64,000 bases of DNA from Hysterium pulicare CBS 123377. Its lineage: Eukaryota; Ascomycota; Dothideomycetes; Hysteriales; Hysteriaceae. Below are positions 22,953 through 33,992 of the stretch, piece after piece (positions within the stretch are counted from its first letter, which is position 1; every line of letters begins with the position of its first letter). The notes under the pieces were generated by a model. It did no database searches. It was not told where the DNA came from and worked only from the letters and a program-made list of their open reading frames with translations. The stretch lies in the NCBI GenBank assembly GCA_000467715.1, contig AJFK01000845.1, positions 62,001 to 126,000 on the forward strand, given 5' to 3'. The position numbers and the translations under genes were made by a program.

Positions 22953-25546
22953 ATGTCTTCCTCGTCAACTCCAGCGCCCGTGAAAAGAGCATGCGACAGG
23001 TTTGTTGTTCGGCTGCCTTTTCTCTCTTTGCACACGCTCATTTCTTTCCTCCAGCTGTCATCGACGGAAGGTCAAATGCATTGGCGAAGGCACCAACCCA
23101 TGCAAGAACTGCGTATCAGCCGGCCTGACCTGCACCTACAATGCCATTCCGCAGAAGAAAGGTCCCAAGGGCAGTCGGGCCAAGGTGCTCTCAGAGCTGC
23201 GTGAGAACCAGCGACAGTCTCAACTCACGGGCTATCCTCCAGAGTTAGGATACGATGGGCGGCCACTTCCTTCAACCTTTGCGCGTGCTTCAGGATTGCT
23301 TCCTCCAGGGCTCGTCGAAAATTGCGTCGAATTCTTTTTTGGGAATGTATATCCTTCAAAGCCCGTTCTACATCGTCAGCGCATACAAGATGCCATCATG
23401 AGTATGGAACACTCAAGCGAAGCATATTGTATGATAGTCGCATTGTGCGCCTTCGTTATCATACAGTCAAACATGATTGTGCCTCCAAACCTAGCGCCCC
23501 GAGGGGAACCGAGCTCGTCGAGCATCAATTATGGGCTCATGTTGTTGGACGAGGCCGTACGAGTCAGGAAGAGCTATGATTACATCGAGAACCCGACCCC
23601 ATCTTCAATTTTGACCTCTTATTTCATATACGGCTGTTACTTTGGTCTTGACAAGGACAACAGCGCATGGTCGCACCTTCGAGAAGCAACGACACAGGCA
23701 CAACTCCTGGGTATGCATGATGAGGAGACTTATAAATCTGGAGATCCAATAGAATGCTCAATGAGGCGGCTGTTATTTTGGCTCCTATTTATCACAGAGA
23801 GGTCAGGGACCGCCATTATCTACTCCTCTAGAGTTTATCCCAGATTTCGCCTGTTTCTAATTGTGACAACAGAACACACGCTCTTCACAAACATCGACCG
23901 ATCTCTTTACATGCCACAATCCACCTCCCATCCTTGGACGAGATACCCAGTGAACGAATTCACATCTTAGGGTTTAATCAACTAATCGATCTGTATAAAC
24001 ACATCGATGACACCTTTATTTCGCTATGGAACAAAGTCAGCACCAACTGCAACCCATCCTGGCTCGCTCAGCTACAGACGCAACTATCCGAAGCCCTGCC
24101 AACGTATCTTGACTGCACGGAAATGCAAGCAGTGGATCTGCGGGTCAGCCAACATTGGCTGAGCACGATGGTATGGCAGCTTTGCGTTACTCAGGGATTC
24201 GTGAGCAGCATGCCGACGGATAGTGCCATGACATTCAAGTACCCAATTGAAATCTCAAGGGACCTTCTCACTATGACGCACCAGTTTTCACAGCAGGCAA
24301 TGGAGGCGCATGGGGTTGGACTTGTGAGTTAGAAGTCTCCTGATGTTTCCACCAGTGCTCCTTCCCGATCCACCTTCCTTTCTTTCACTCGCCGGTTTTC
24401 TTTGACCCTTGTCTGCCCCCACCCACGACACGAGGCCCAACAACAGCCCAACAGCTCGTGCAGCGTCGAGGCTGCAAGAAGGCGACATGCAAGTAGTGCC
24501 AAGCCGATGCCCATCCCAGGTCGGACCCTCCGCAGCATTCTACTGAACCCTGCATCCTTCTTCCTTCTTCCTTCTTCCTTCTAGCATGATCGACTGCACA
24601 CGCAGCTTGGCAAATTAGCCTCAACCCGTCCGAGAGAGGCCATTCACGATTTTGCTAATTGGGACAGATTGAAAAAGTCTTCGACATAGCTTGCTGCCTA
24701 ACAGACGTAATCGCTTGTATTCCCTTCTCGCCCTCGACCTTCTCCCTCGGACCTCGGGACTACCTCTCACGATTCGTAACCCTAATCTCTACACTTCGAG
24801 GCGGCCAATCGCGTTACCTTCCCCTCCTTCTGTCTAAGATATCCGATGTTCTGCCAAACTTGCCCCTTCCCCGTTCCCTCAATATCCCGCAACCTTCCGC
24901 TCCACCAACTACGGTTTCAGTGGGCATTAGCCCGGCACTCTCTGCTGGCCTTGCCAGCCACTCCGATCTCGCGTCACCACTCACGCCGTCCGTTGGCTCC
25001 GTTTCGACAGCGGCGTATCCATCAGACCTCATGCGCCAACTCCAAGCACAAACCTCCCATCTCCAAACCTCCACCGCGCCCAACCTCTCTCTTATTCCCC
25101 CTAGCTCCCGTGTGGAAGATCTCTCCCTCTATGACTCCTCTGCACCCCATTCCACTACCCATTCCTCCGGCTCCGCGCCCCCTTCAGCATCCGCAACCCC
25201 CGGACCCTACGAAGCCTCGCCAGCCCATCCCCACCCGTCTCACAATACCCACGCTCATGCGCACCACCAAGCATCAGCGGTACCATCTTCGCATACGCAC
25301 CAAACTCAACAGCATCAGCACCAACCGCATCCATTGACAAGTCTGCAAAGTGGGGCCTATGACCCGCAGTTGCCGTTCCAAACGTTTGGGGTTGGCGCCG
25401 CGATGGGGTTTCAGGATCACGATGGCGGAGGTGGAGGAGGGGCACCGGGACAGGTTCAGGGAAGCGGCATGTATACGCAGCAGGTCGAGAGTCACAGGCA
25501 TCAGTCGAGAGGAGGGTTGGGGCACGGACGGGGCTACCCTGGCTGA
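22953..25546 (+). CDS. Zn(II)2Cys6 transcription factor with fungal-specific regulatory domain
   Basis: Exons 22953-22999, 23055-23801, 23873-24323 and 24668-25546 give 707 residues. Residues 14-42 form the binuclear zinc cluster with standard spacing (CDSCHRRKVKC then CKNC and C at 42), split by the first intron between the first two cysteines. A basic PQKKGPKGSRAK linker follows, then the fungal transcription-factor middle domain (ITERTHALHKHRPISLHA, LPSLDEIPSERI). The C-terminus is Ser/Pro/His/Gln-rich, ending in a Gly-rich tail, and probably activates transcription. The nuclear protein should bind CGG-type half sites. The linker and middle domain resemble regulators of sugar-polymer use (maltose/sucrose type), but that is memory-based inference. 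The third intron is 344 nt, unlike all other introns in the window. Confidence 0.9.
24324..24667 (+). other. Unusually long intron (344 nt) in the Zn2Cys6 gene
   Basis: It starts GTGAGT and ends with a good GCTAATT branch site and GACAG. It contains about four CTTCTTC units near 24556-24582 followed by an internal CTAG. Flanking codons join in phase 0 into a continuous domain (HGVGL/IEKVFDIACC), so the intron is real; a micro-exon inside cannot be excluded. Confidence 0.75.
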
Positions 25547-28500
25547 ACTCTTATTGAAATTCGGAGGGTGGTTTGGATGGCGCTAGGATTTCCGGCGGGT
25601 TGGGGATTTTTGGGCATATTTAGCACGGGTTACGATTTATTGAATGCGTTGGTTTGAGGTTTTCTTGGTTGGAACTTCTACTATACGGACGACGAGCTGC
25701 ATTAATTGCTGTGCAACTTTCGCGTCAGATAACAGTGGGGAACCATTGTTTGATTGTTTGAAAACACGGTAGATGGAACGTCTCAACGGTGCGGGGCAAC
25801 TCTCATGCAATCATTGCGGCCATGGTTTGAGGTGATGTACGGAAGCGACATTTGTGCGACTATGAACTTTAGGAATCCCTAGGGGTGGAAAGGCAAGTAT
25901 TCTGATTCTTCACTGGCTGTTTTCATTGTTGTTTCATTGGGGATGTTCAAGACGGATAGAATTTCTTCTCAAGCGCCAGGATTCCCGCTGTGGTGACTCA
26001 CCACTTCTCCTTCAAGGCTGCTGACAAGAAGTCGGCTTAAGGGATCAGGGACATGTCTCTGGGCACTATGCTATCCGACTTGACTGCAGAACAAGTCCGG
26101 GCGTCGAGAGGCCGCAAAATTCTGGGTTCTGATGGATGCTCCATGGCTTGCATACATGACAATTCGAATGCGGGGAGGCTGCAAAGGGAAGTGGTGATCC
26201 AGGCGAATAGATGCTAGCGGAGCGTGATGGTTGTGGCTTTGTGGCTGCTTTTCTTTTCCCCTTAAGAGGATCTGTTCAAAATCTCATACACCACGAGATT
26301 GTTGGGGCGTCTGAACAAGGCAAGAAAATGGATTTAACTGGTTCACCGAGGGTTTCTCCTTTCTTTGCATTTAGCGTATCTTGTTTTTCGCATATCTAAC
26401 ATGGGCGGCTGTTTGATCTTCCTTGTGCGGATAACGTAAGGCGTTCGTAAGAATATGTGGCGGTCTGGGTTTTAGGGATCTTCCTATCATTTTTCCCTCG
26501 CTCCTGAGTCGTTTAGAGGACCTGCATCTGCATGCATTAGACGGCTAGGGGTGGCGAGAACGATACCCACGAAGCTGGTCGTATCATGGTCATTTTTCAT
26601 TCTTATTAGCTCTCCGAGAATTTGGTAGATTTCATTATCTATCCGATTGTTTCTTCGGGAACGTCGGTTCCGGTCGATCTCTTTTAAGATGCTGCACAGT
26701 CAATTTATCGTACGCCTGATTATTACCACACAACAGCAATCACTGTTTACTTGTCTTCATGCACTCTTGTATTTTGGCGTGGTTTATAGGGGGAAGTTTG
26801 TTGCGAGGCAAGCTGGAATCTCGTAACGGTGATACGTGAAAGTAAGGTGTGGTTAGAGAAATGTGACAGAGCATGTCACAGGGTTCGGAGTTAAACCCAG
26901 ACCTCAATTTGTGGCTCGGTAACTTGCTTGTGGAATGTGTCGTGTTCGTCGCGAGTAAATAATAATGGGTACCTTGTCGAACCAGAATATGAGATATGGC
27001 ACTAGGCAGATAGGATTCGAGGTCGCAGCAAACTGCATAAAACTCTAATTGTGAAGCCAGATACTGCGGGTACTGTCAACTGAGCAAGCCATTTGACTTT
27101 CTTCTTACGAATGAAGTGTAACGGCCTGAGGCTCCATGTGGCGACCAAGATATCACTGGATAAACTGTTTTCCTCCCTGGGCAGTTGTGCTCCACCTCCA
27201 GCCTCAAAACTGCGATGATCCCTCTGTCCCACCGACGATCGCACCGCTGAAGTTGCGCAAGATCTGCAGGCTCGTCTCGTTTTGCTAAGACATGCGGATT
27301 TCTCGGCCGATCATTCGGTGGGAAAGCCGCTATTGTTTACATTTTCATCAAAAGGCGGCATGATGGGTCGCGATATTGAGTCCATGGGTGGAAAGATCGA
27401 CCTTTTTCAAACAAACAAGGATATCATTTTGATGCTCACTTCCCAATAGTCTGTCAAATGCGAAAGCGAACTGAAAAGATCGTATGACCATTATTATGAG
27501 GCAGTGTCGCGGAACAGCACAGGGCTTGGCCGTCGGTTGGTGATCAGATCATCAGATTTTACTTTTGTTGTTGTGAATCCTTCCCGAGTTCAAATTGCTT
27601 AGGCCCCATCTTTAGCATTTGGTTGCAATATCAAATCAAGGGGGTGGCCCTTTTGTATTACAGATTTGGCTAGATGAAGGGGTAAGGAGTAGGATCAATT
27701 TTGCAGCCTTCATTTTACGATGCAGTGTGCAGTCGCTTGAACACCGTCCCAATGTGGACTCTGGTCTGGTTAAACCATGAGAACCTCGATGGACACCGAG
27801 TCAAACTGTGCTGCAGAAACCAAAATGATGTTTCCCGCGTTGCTGCATTACCAGACCGTGCAAAGATGCGACGGGTCGACACAGTATGCACGGGGGGAAC
27901 GGGGGAAAGGTTCGATATTGGCTCGCACAGAACTTGTGACACTTTGCGGTGAATAATGATAGTCATTTTGGACGTCGAGTCTAGACCGTTCTACCCTTGC
28001 ACGGCACACGCCGCCTCTCCCTGGCCGTTGATCGGTTCCACTATTGAATCTGCTAGGAAAGAAGCAGACTAGCAGTGAATCCAACGCGACGGCCATGGAG
28101 CGCTTTGATTTCGGAGACGTGGGAGAGGGTGTGTGCGTAGTAGGCGTCGAAATGGTGCGCACTGTTGCTCAAACATGCCGAGGTGTACGCGCGTTGAAGG
28201 TCCACGAAACCGCGCAGCATCGTATTAGCGCTCGAGATACAGTTTGATGTTCTGTCCTGGTGAAGTTCTAGCGGCTTTCTAGCTTGGAGGCATGCTCGGT
28301 CCGGTGGTGCGAGGCTAATCCAGCAAAGCGGTGGTGAGGCTGCATTGAACGCGGCCTGCTTCCGATGGAGCTGCTGTCGGCAAACGTGCATCGGCTGCAC
28401 CTGTCAGGGTTCACGTTGCCGACAACGAGCGGCTTGAGGTCGAGTCCCATGACGTACGTCGGCTGCTGCTAGTTGCCTCGTGCTTGCCTGCCCCGTCTGG

Positions 28501-29439
28501 ATGATGACTTCCGTTCCGTTCTTTCATTTATTTGGGGGCCGCGTGGAGATCTGTTCCCTTACTCATTCTGCCCATCACTGCCGCCTTCTTCTGACACATA
28601 CACATGAGCAGCCAACAGCCACTTGATGCTCCACAACGACACCAGATCGTGAATGTAGTCTCAATTCGTATGCACCTCCTTCCAAATCCTTCCCCCCACG
28701 CCGTCGCTGGGGTATTACACCTCTAGCCACCACCTGGAACAATTATTCCGGGCCGCAACATGGCATATGATGCTTCCCCCTACAAACGCGAGCAAAAACG
28801 CCCGTCTTCATCGAGTGACGTCTGCTCGATCTTGGGATAGACTTTACTAGGAGCTAGCCACCTATGCTGGCGTGAATCATCGCTGAGGACCCCCATTTCT
28901 CACAGGGCTGAAAAACGCGTGGTTCTAGACTCGTCAATCGCGATATGGTCCTCTTCCCACATTGGCTATTGGTCTCGTGGACAACGTCATTCACGAAGAA
29001 ATACCCTAAGAGGATCCCTTCTCCCTTCTTGATATTTGCAGCGGCATGTCCACAACAATGTCTTGGGTGATTGATTTTGCTTCAGTTCGATGCATGACAG
29101 ATGGCTACATCCTGGTCTGTGATCGTGACTTCAGTATCAGATGGAGAGGGCTAGATAAGCTATAGGGACGCCTCTCATCACAACTTCTTGGCCTCTTTGT
29201 GAGACACCGAGCTATGCCGCTTGAGCATGACAGTTGTTGATATTCTACTCGACGTGGCCTTTTGATCCTCTGACGACATAAAGCGTAAGTGCAAAATCGG
29301 CTTCACCCTCGCTGTTCAACGCCTCTTCGAAGTCTTCCTTCAAAACCCTCTCTGATCATTCTGCTGGCCTTTGCGTCATTTCCGGAGCACTACAAAGGGT
29401 TGCTCATTTGTGTATCAAGAAAATTAATACTCTTGCAAA
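25547..29439. other. 3.9 kb gene-poor stretch
   Basis: No gene is supported. Open frames are short, overlap on both strands and carry no motif. Two tiny ATG frames (about 28604-28726 and 28761-28841) are the only ones with clean starts and are too short to judge. The last part is the promoter of the third F-box gene. Confidence 0.5.
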
Positions 29440-30564
29440 ATGGCGCTATCTCTTTCAAACTTTCCTCCAGAATTACTGCTTCAAGTCCTCTCCTACCTCC
29501 CTATCCAGTCTCTTCTTAAATTCTCTCGAACATCACGCTTCTGCTATGCTCTTGCAACTTCAAGTTTACACACGCTTGCGTTGGGCATATATCCTACGCG
29601 TCTTGCGGCTATCATAAGTTGTCTAAGTGCAACCCACTATCCTCACGTAAAATGCGTCAAGTCCCGCTTCGCAACGCCTCCATCCTCACTTTCAACATCG
29701 TTCAGCAGTATCGATGGCGGAAGTAGGTTAGGCAGTGACGCAGAGACCAGAAGTTTTCTGGACTCTGAACCGCTTCCTGAAAAGGATCCGTATAAAGTCT
29801 CTGTCTTGATCCCGGATGCCCAGATGTTCGACTACAGCACACTCCTCAGTTTCCACACCGCCCTAACTACGAGTATTCTTACCCGGCACTGCCATACGCT
29901 GCGCTACTTGGATCTTTCTCTATGGACACTTACCACCTCTGTTGCACTTACCCTTGCAACGTTACCTGCGCTGAGGACTGTATCATTACGCATAGAGGAT
30001 GGCAACTCTCGGTCTATGTCCAGGAGCCAGATTGCTTCGCAACGCGCGGAACAGCAGGGCGCTTGGGAGCTCCTTGTGCACGAGGCCTCTTGGGCTTCTC
30101 ACCTTGATGCTTTGCGTATCGAAGGTGGAGAGATTAGCGCAAGACAGCTTTCTCTGCTCTTGAGTAAGAATCACCTTTGCCGAGAACTGTGGTTTTGTAA
30201 GTGTAACATGATCGATAAGACTTTTTGGAAGTTCCTGGAAGATGAATGGGCAGGCAGCGAACATCTCCTCATTCTTGGAGTCGTTCGCTGCGGCGGTGAG
30301 ATTGACGAAGACGTCCTCGACTCAATTGGAAGCTTGAGTAGTTTGCAGGTAAGTTCCACAGTATACTTTCACCGCATAAATACTCACTGTCGACAGTTTC
30401 TTACCCTGCAAGGCTGCCATGGCGTAGATAGCCAGATGTTGCAGGACCGGAACACGGAAGTTTGGCGGATTCCAGAATTCATTCCACCGCAACCACATCT
30501 CCACGAAAATGAGATCCCAGACATCATTGAAGTAGATCCGACATTTGCGATTACTGCTGAATGA
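29440..30564 (+). CDS. F-box domain protein C
   Basis: Exons 29440-30348 and 30397-30564 give 358 residues; the 48-nt intron starts GTAAGT and ends GACAG and keeps the frame. The F-box is at residues 4-44 (LSNFPPELLLQVLSYLPI, LKFSRTSRFCYALA). The rest is Leu-rich with weak LRR character (LRYLDLSLWTLT, LRTVSLRIEDG). It probably acts as a substrate adaptor of an SCF ubiquitin ligase. It is not closely related to the tandem pair at the left end: it shares the fold but not their conserved blocks. The minisatellite that starts near 30904 lies directly downstream. Confidence 0.85.
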   Translation: MALSLSNFPPELLLQVLSYLPIQSLLKFSRTSRFCYALATSSLHTLALGIYPTRLAAIISCLSATHYPHVKCVKSRFATPPSSLSTSFSSIDGGSRLGSDAETRSFLDSEPLPEKDPYKVSVLIPDAQMFDYSTLLSFHTALTTSILTRHCHTLRYLDLSLWTLTTSVALTLATLPALRTVSLRIEDGNSRSMSRSQIASQRAEQQGAWELLVHEASWASHLDALRIEGGEISARQLSLLLSKNHLCRELWFCKCNMIDKTFWKFLEDEWAGSEHLLILGVVRCGGEIDEDVLDSIGSLSSLQVSSTVYFHRINTHCRQFLTLQGCHGVDSQMLQDRNTEVWRIPEFIPPQPHLHENEIPDIIEVDPTFAITAE

Positions 30565-33500
30565 TTGGATCGGTCTTGAAGCGGTCTAAGCTTTAGGAGT
30601 TTGATTGGTGTAGTGTACATCTCGGAGGTCAGAAAGAAACCGCATGATACCTCAGGCGTGGGCTGATCATAACGTAATACTACATTTGACGTGTACACCG
30701 GTTTCTTGGAGTCTTTCCGTTGATTTCCTTTGGCGGTTTGCGAGCTATATAAACCCTCTTCTATCGCTTTGAATCCAAATTCTTCTTCTCTTCATCACTT
30801 TCTCTTCGGCCAACGATCGACCATACATTTCTGCACTAATCTTCTGATGGCTTCCCCATATCTGCTTTACTGATGCTGTCTTGTTTGGCATTATACCAGA
30901 TAACACCTCAACATCATGAGTCTGAGTGACCTGGTCAGCGTACTCCATCAACGAACTTCTTCTATGGGCTTCATGAGAGTGCATCTTCCTCTTACTTCAT
31001 GCAACAATAAGTCACACCTCAATATCGAAAATCGATCATCCCATGGAGTGAAAATATCCGCGCGGCTTGTTGCACGGGTTTATCGACCAAGACCGAGCTT
31101 ACAACAACTGCAGACGCACCGATATGGCGTCCTCCTAGGCTCACTAGGCTTAGTCAATAGTTTTTATGTTATCGATGTGGAATATTTCCTAAGACCCTGT
31201 CAGTGAACAGTGACCTTCGAACAAGTCCCACACCTCAACATCATGAGGGCTGTCTTCATCTACTATTTCATTTAATATGGGCTACGTGTGCGAGAGCTTC
31301 TCAGTTCCGGGTCAATATCAAAACGCACCTCAACATCCTGAGCATTGCCGTCCTGGATCACTCATTACCAAGTTAGCTTCGGCGATCAATACGAAAAGCC
31401 TTCCACATATGATGGAATATCAACCAGCAGCCCTGGAGTGCACCTCAACATCATGGATGCAGTCTATCTTGCGATCTCATAGCTCTAGAAGAAGACTTAG
31501 GTGCTGCTGATGGACTTCCTCCTATTCAACTACAACCAGCTCATCTATCTCTACATGGCTGGTTCGAGTTCTTCGCCACATTTTCGCCATGCAGATGCTT
31601 GTAAGCTCGTTCCTAGCCCTGGATTACGATCTGGCATCACCTCAACATCATGAGCTCCGCTTACCGCGGGATTCATGTCGAAAATCAATGAGCATCTGTT
31701 GTGACAACCATGATTATCGTATGAATTGGCTTCCCTCATGGAACTACAACTTTCCAATACTTTAACATTATGGCCTTTGTGTTCCTTTGCCTTCGACTTG
31801 ATCTAAAAACCAGGCGACCTCAACATCATATGCCCGTGCCTTTGCTAGACTCCAAATCTAAACCTCCCCTAGTTCACACCTCGTCGCCATGAACACCGTG
31901 GCGGTCGGCCCTCAATTTAAACAACATCCAAGCGCACACCTCAACATCATGGGCTTCGTGTTCTTTCGCCCTCGACTTAAACTATAAACCAGGGGTTCAC
32001 CTCAACATCATGGACTCCGTGTCCCTTAGACTTCGACTTGAATAGTCTCAAACTACAAACCAGCTACACCTCAAAATCATGTGCTCCGTGTTCTTTTGTC
32101 TCCCACTCGAACTAGGAACCAGGTATACTTCAGCATCATGGACACCTTGTACCTTCGCTCTCGACTTCAGCCAAAAACCCGGTCAGCCACCTCAGCCAAC
32201 ACGCCTGGTCGGCCTTAACGGTCGCATTAAAGGGCTCTTCAAGTTCATGGCCTCACCCCTTTGATCTCGCTAGTGAAGGTGTGACTACGCCAATCCAACA
32301 TCTCTATCATGCTCATGGATACACTTTATATGAGCTTTAAGCATGTATACAAGACCCATGTAAAAGGTTGTTCACAAGCGATGATCATAAATCAAGGCCT
32401 CACCACCAACAGATATGCCGTCATCGTAACTGGTGGAGGCATAGGACTTGTTCCCACTGGGTCAAAGTATCCGGTGGAGGAACAAGTTCGGCATACAACA
32501 TATGACTCCCCAACTTCATGAGTCACTTACCTCCCCACTTACTCACTCTCTAGGGCATTCATGAGCTATTTTCGTATAGTGGAAAGCCTAAATATGGAAG
32601 CTACTAATTCCACAGTCGGTAGCTGCCTAAAGGAAGAACCGAGCTGTACCTGATCCTCGACATAAAGTATTTCCTGGCCAACACACGGACGTTGACCAGT
32701 CATATGGCTCTCCAGTGCTCCAATATTTCAACCATAGAGCGGCAGACAGTCGTTCGGCCACAAAGAGCCTGAAGTGGGCAAGCTCCATTCAGCGTCCTCG
32801 GAAATGCTTCTTCGGGTCCCTATTCTTTCGATAAGGGGACTTATGAGAGCTCTCGGCCACAACTGCGAATGAAAGAATCCACGATGTCTTCTTCACGACC
32901 CTGAATTTGCTCATATACGTGTCTCGTCATTTATGATCTCTGCACTACAGTCGAGGAGAAATGAAAATTGGGCAAGCTGGCTTACATGATGAAACCATAA
33001 ATCTATGGAACTTCCCGATCATACGTGCTACTTGGAGAGCTTGTATCTTATATATTTTCAATGTGTGCTGGGTCACGTCTGGAACAACATCATTGTAAAG
33101 ACCTCGCTGTGGATGAAGTTGGCCATATCCGCGCGAAGGAAGACCAATATGCATTCTTCCCTTGTTCAGTCCAGCTCTTTTGGCAGATAAGTCATGCTCT
33201 ATAAGAGGCAAAGGAAAGACAAGATATTTGCGCCTGGTGACTATGAAATGACTACATAAGCCCTCGAGATGCGGCAAACCCCAGATGTGTTGGGTCGCAT
33301 GGCTCTTGTTCTCATATCGAGAAGTGGAGACTTACATGGAAGGAAACAAACGTCGATTTCTTGCTTTCACGGTCCAATGGTCGCTTGCTCGTAGTATGGT
33401 AAATGTCATCATAAAATAGACGCGCATACTCCAGGCCCAGGAAGAAAGGGCACCGATTGACGATGGAGAGACTCCAGGATACGAAATATTTTCGTGATTC

Positions 33501-33992
33501 TAGATGAATTAGCGTTCACGGCGGATATTCGTTGCGAAGTACGATGGACCTAAATCGGCTTGATGAAGCACTTATGGCGTGTGACTAATCCAAATACCAT
33601 CATTTCGAGTGAAACGAAAGCGATGCTGTTGTAACGCCTTTGGTCTGTTTGTCAGATGCTCATTTGGGATCTGAAGGTGCCCCTAGGGGTTGTGCCTGGT
33701 AGGAGCCGATCACGTGCTGGACCGGCATGAGGGGACATTGCGGAGGATCGTCCTCCGACAGTGTTTTCTCCAAACCACGTCGTGTCACTAATCACTCAAT
33801 AGCTACAAGCAACTGTGGTGATGTCTCCAATAACTCTCGGACGTAGAGCTCCATTCCCGAGCCAATGACAAATGTGCCTGGGTGATCAGTACGGCGAACC
33901 CCTCATTGACAATCACGCAAACCTGGGAAGCAGCATATATCTTTCCACCCGTTCCCGGATGATATTGAATTCAATCCCAGGACTAGTACTGT
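30565..33992. other. 3.4 kb without a supportable gene; carries the minisatellite
   Basis: The left half (30904-32250) is occupied by the repeat array described separately. The right half (32251-33992) has no supportable coding frame, one 7-bp hairpin (CGGAGGA/TCCTCCG near 33740) and a CACGTG E-box near 33712, about 280 bp before the dehydrogenase start. Confidence 0.55.
30904..32250. repeat. Degenerate minisatellite, unit about 60 bp, conserved 15-bp core
   Basis: The core CACCTCAACATCATG occurs exactly at 30904, 31231, 31441, 31638, 31937 and 31998. One- to several-base variants lie at 31015, 31326, 31758, 31816, 31877, 32067 and 32126. From 31758 on, the units are nearly contiguous (58, 61, 60, 61, 69, 59 and 62 bp) and the rest of each unit is also alike (…CTCCGTGTTC…, …CTTCGACTT…, …AAACCAGG). 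Further left the cores are 95-216 bp apart and the intervening sequence is no longer alignable by eye. Read on the reverse strand the core encodes His-Asp-Val-Glu-Val, but units are out of frame with each other and interrupted by stops. I see no known element family in it. Confidence 0.85.

Noticed and set aside
24440-24500. Second zinc-cluster fragment inside the long intron (short RRGCKKATCK-like reading)
   Set aside because: It is only about ten codons long, ends in a stop, lacks the cysteine spacing and does not fit the flanking reading phase.
28604-28841. Two tiny ATG frames in the gene-poor block
   Set aside because: They are under 45 codons, with no signal peptide, splice partner or motif.
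30904-32250. CRISPR-like reading of the core-and-spacer array
   Set aside because: The genome is a fungal nucleus, the cores vary, the right half is a plain tandem repeat, and no associated genes exist.
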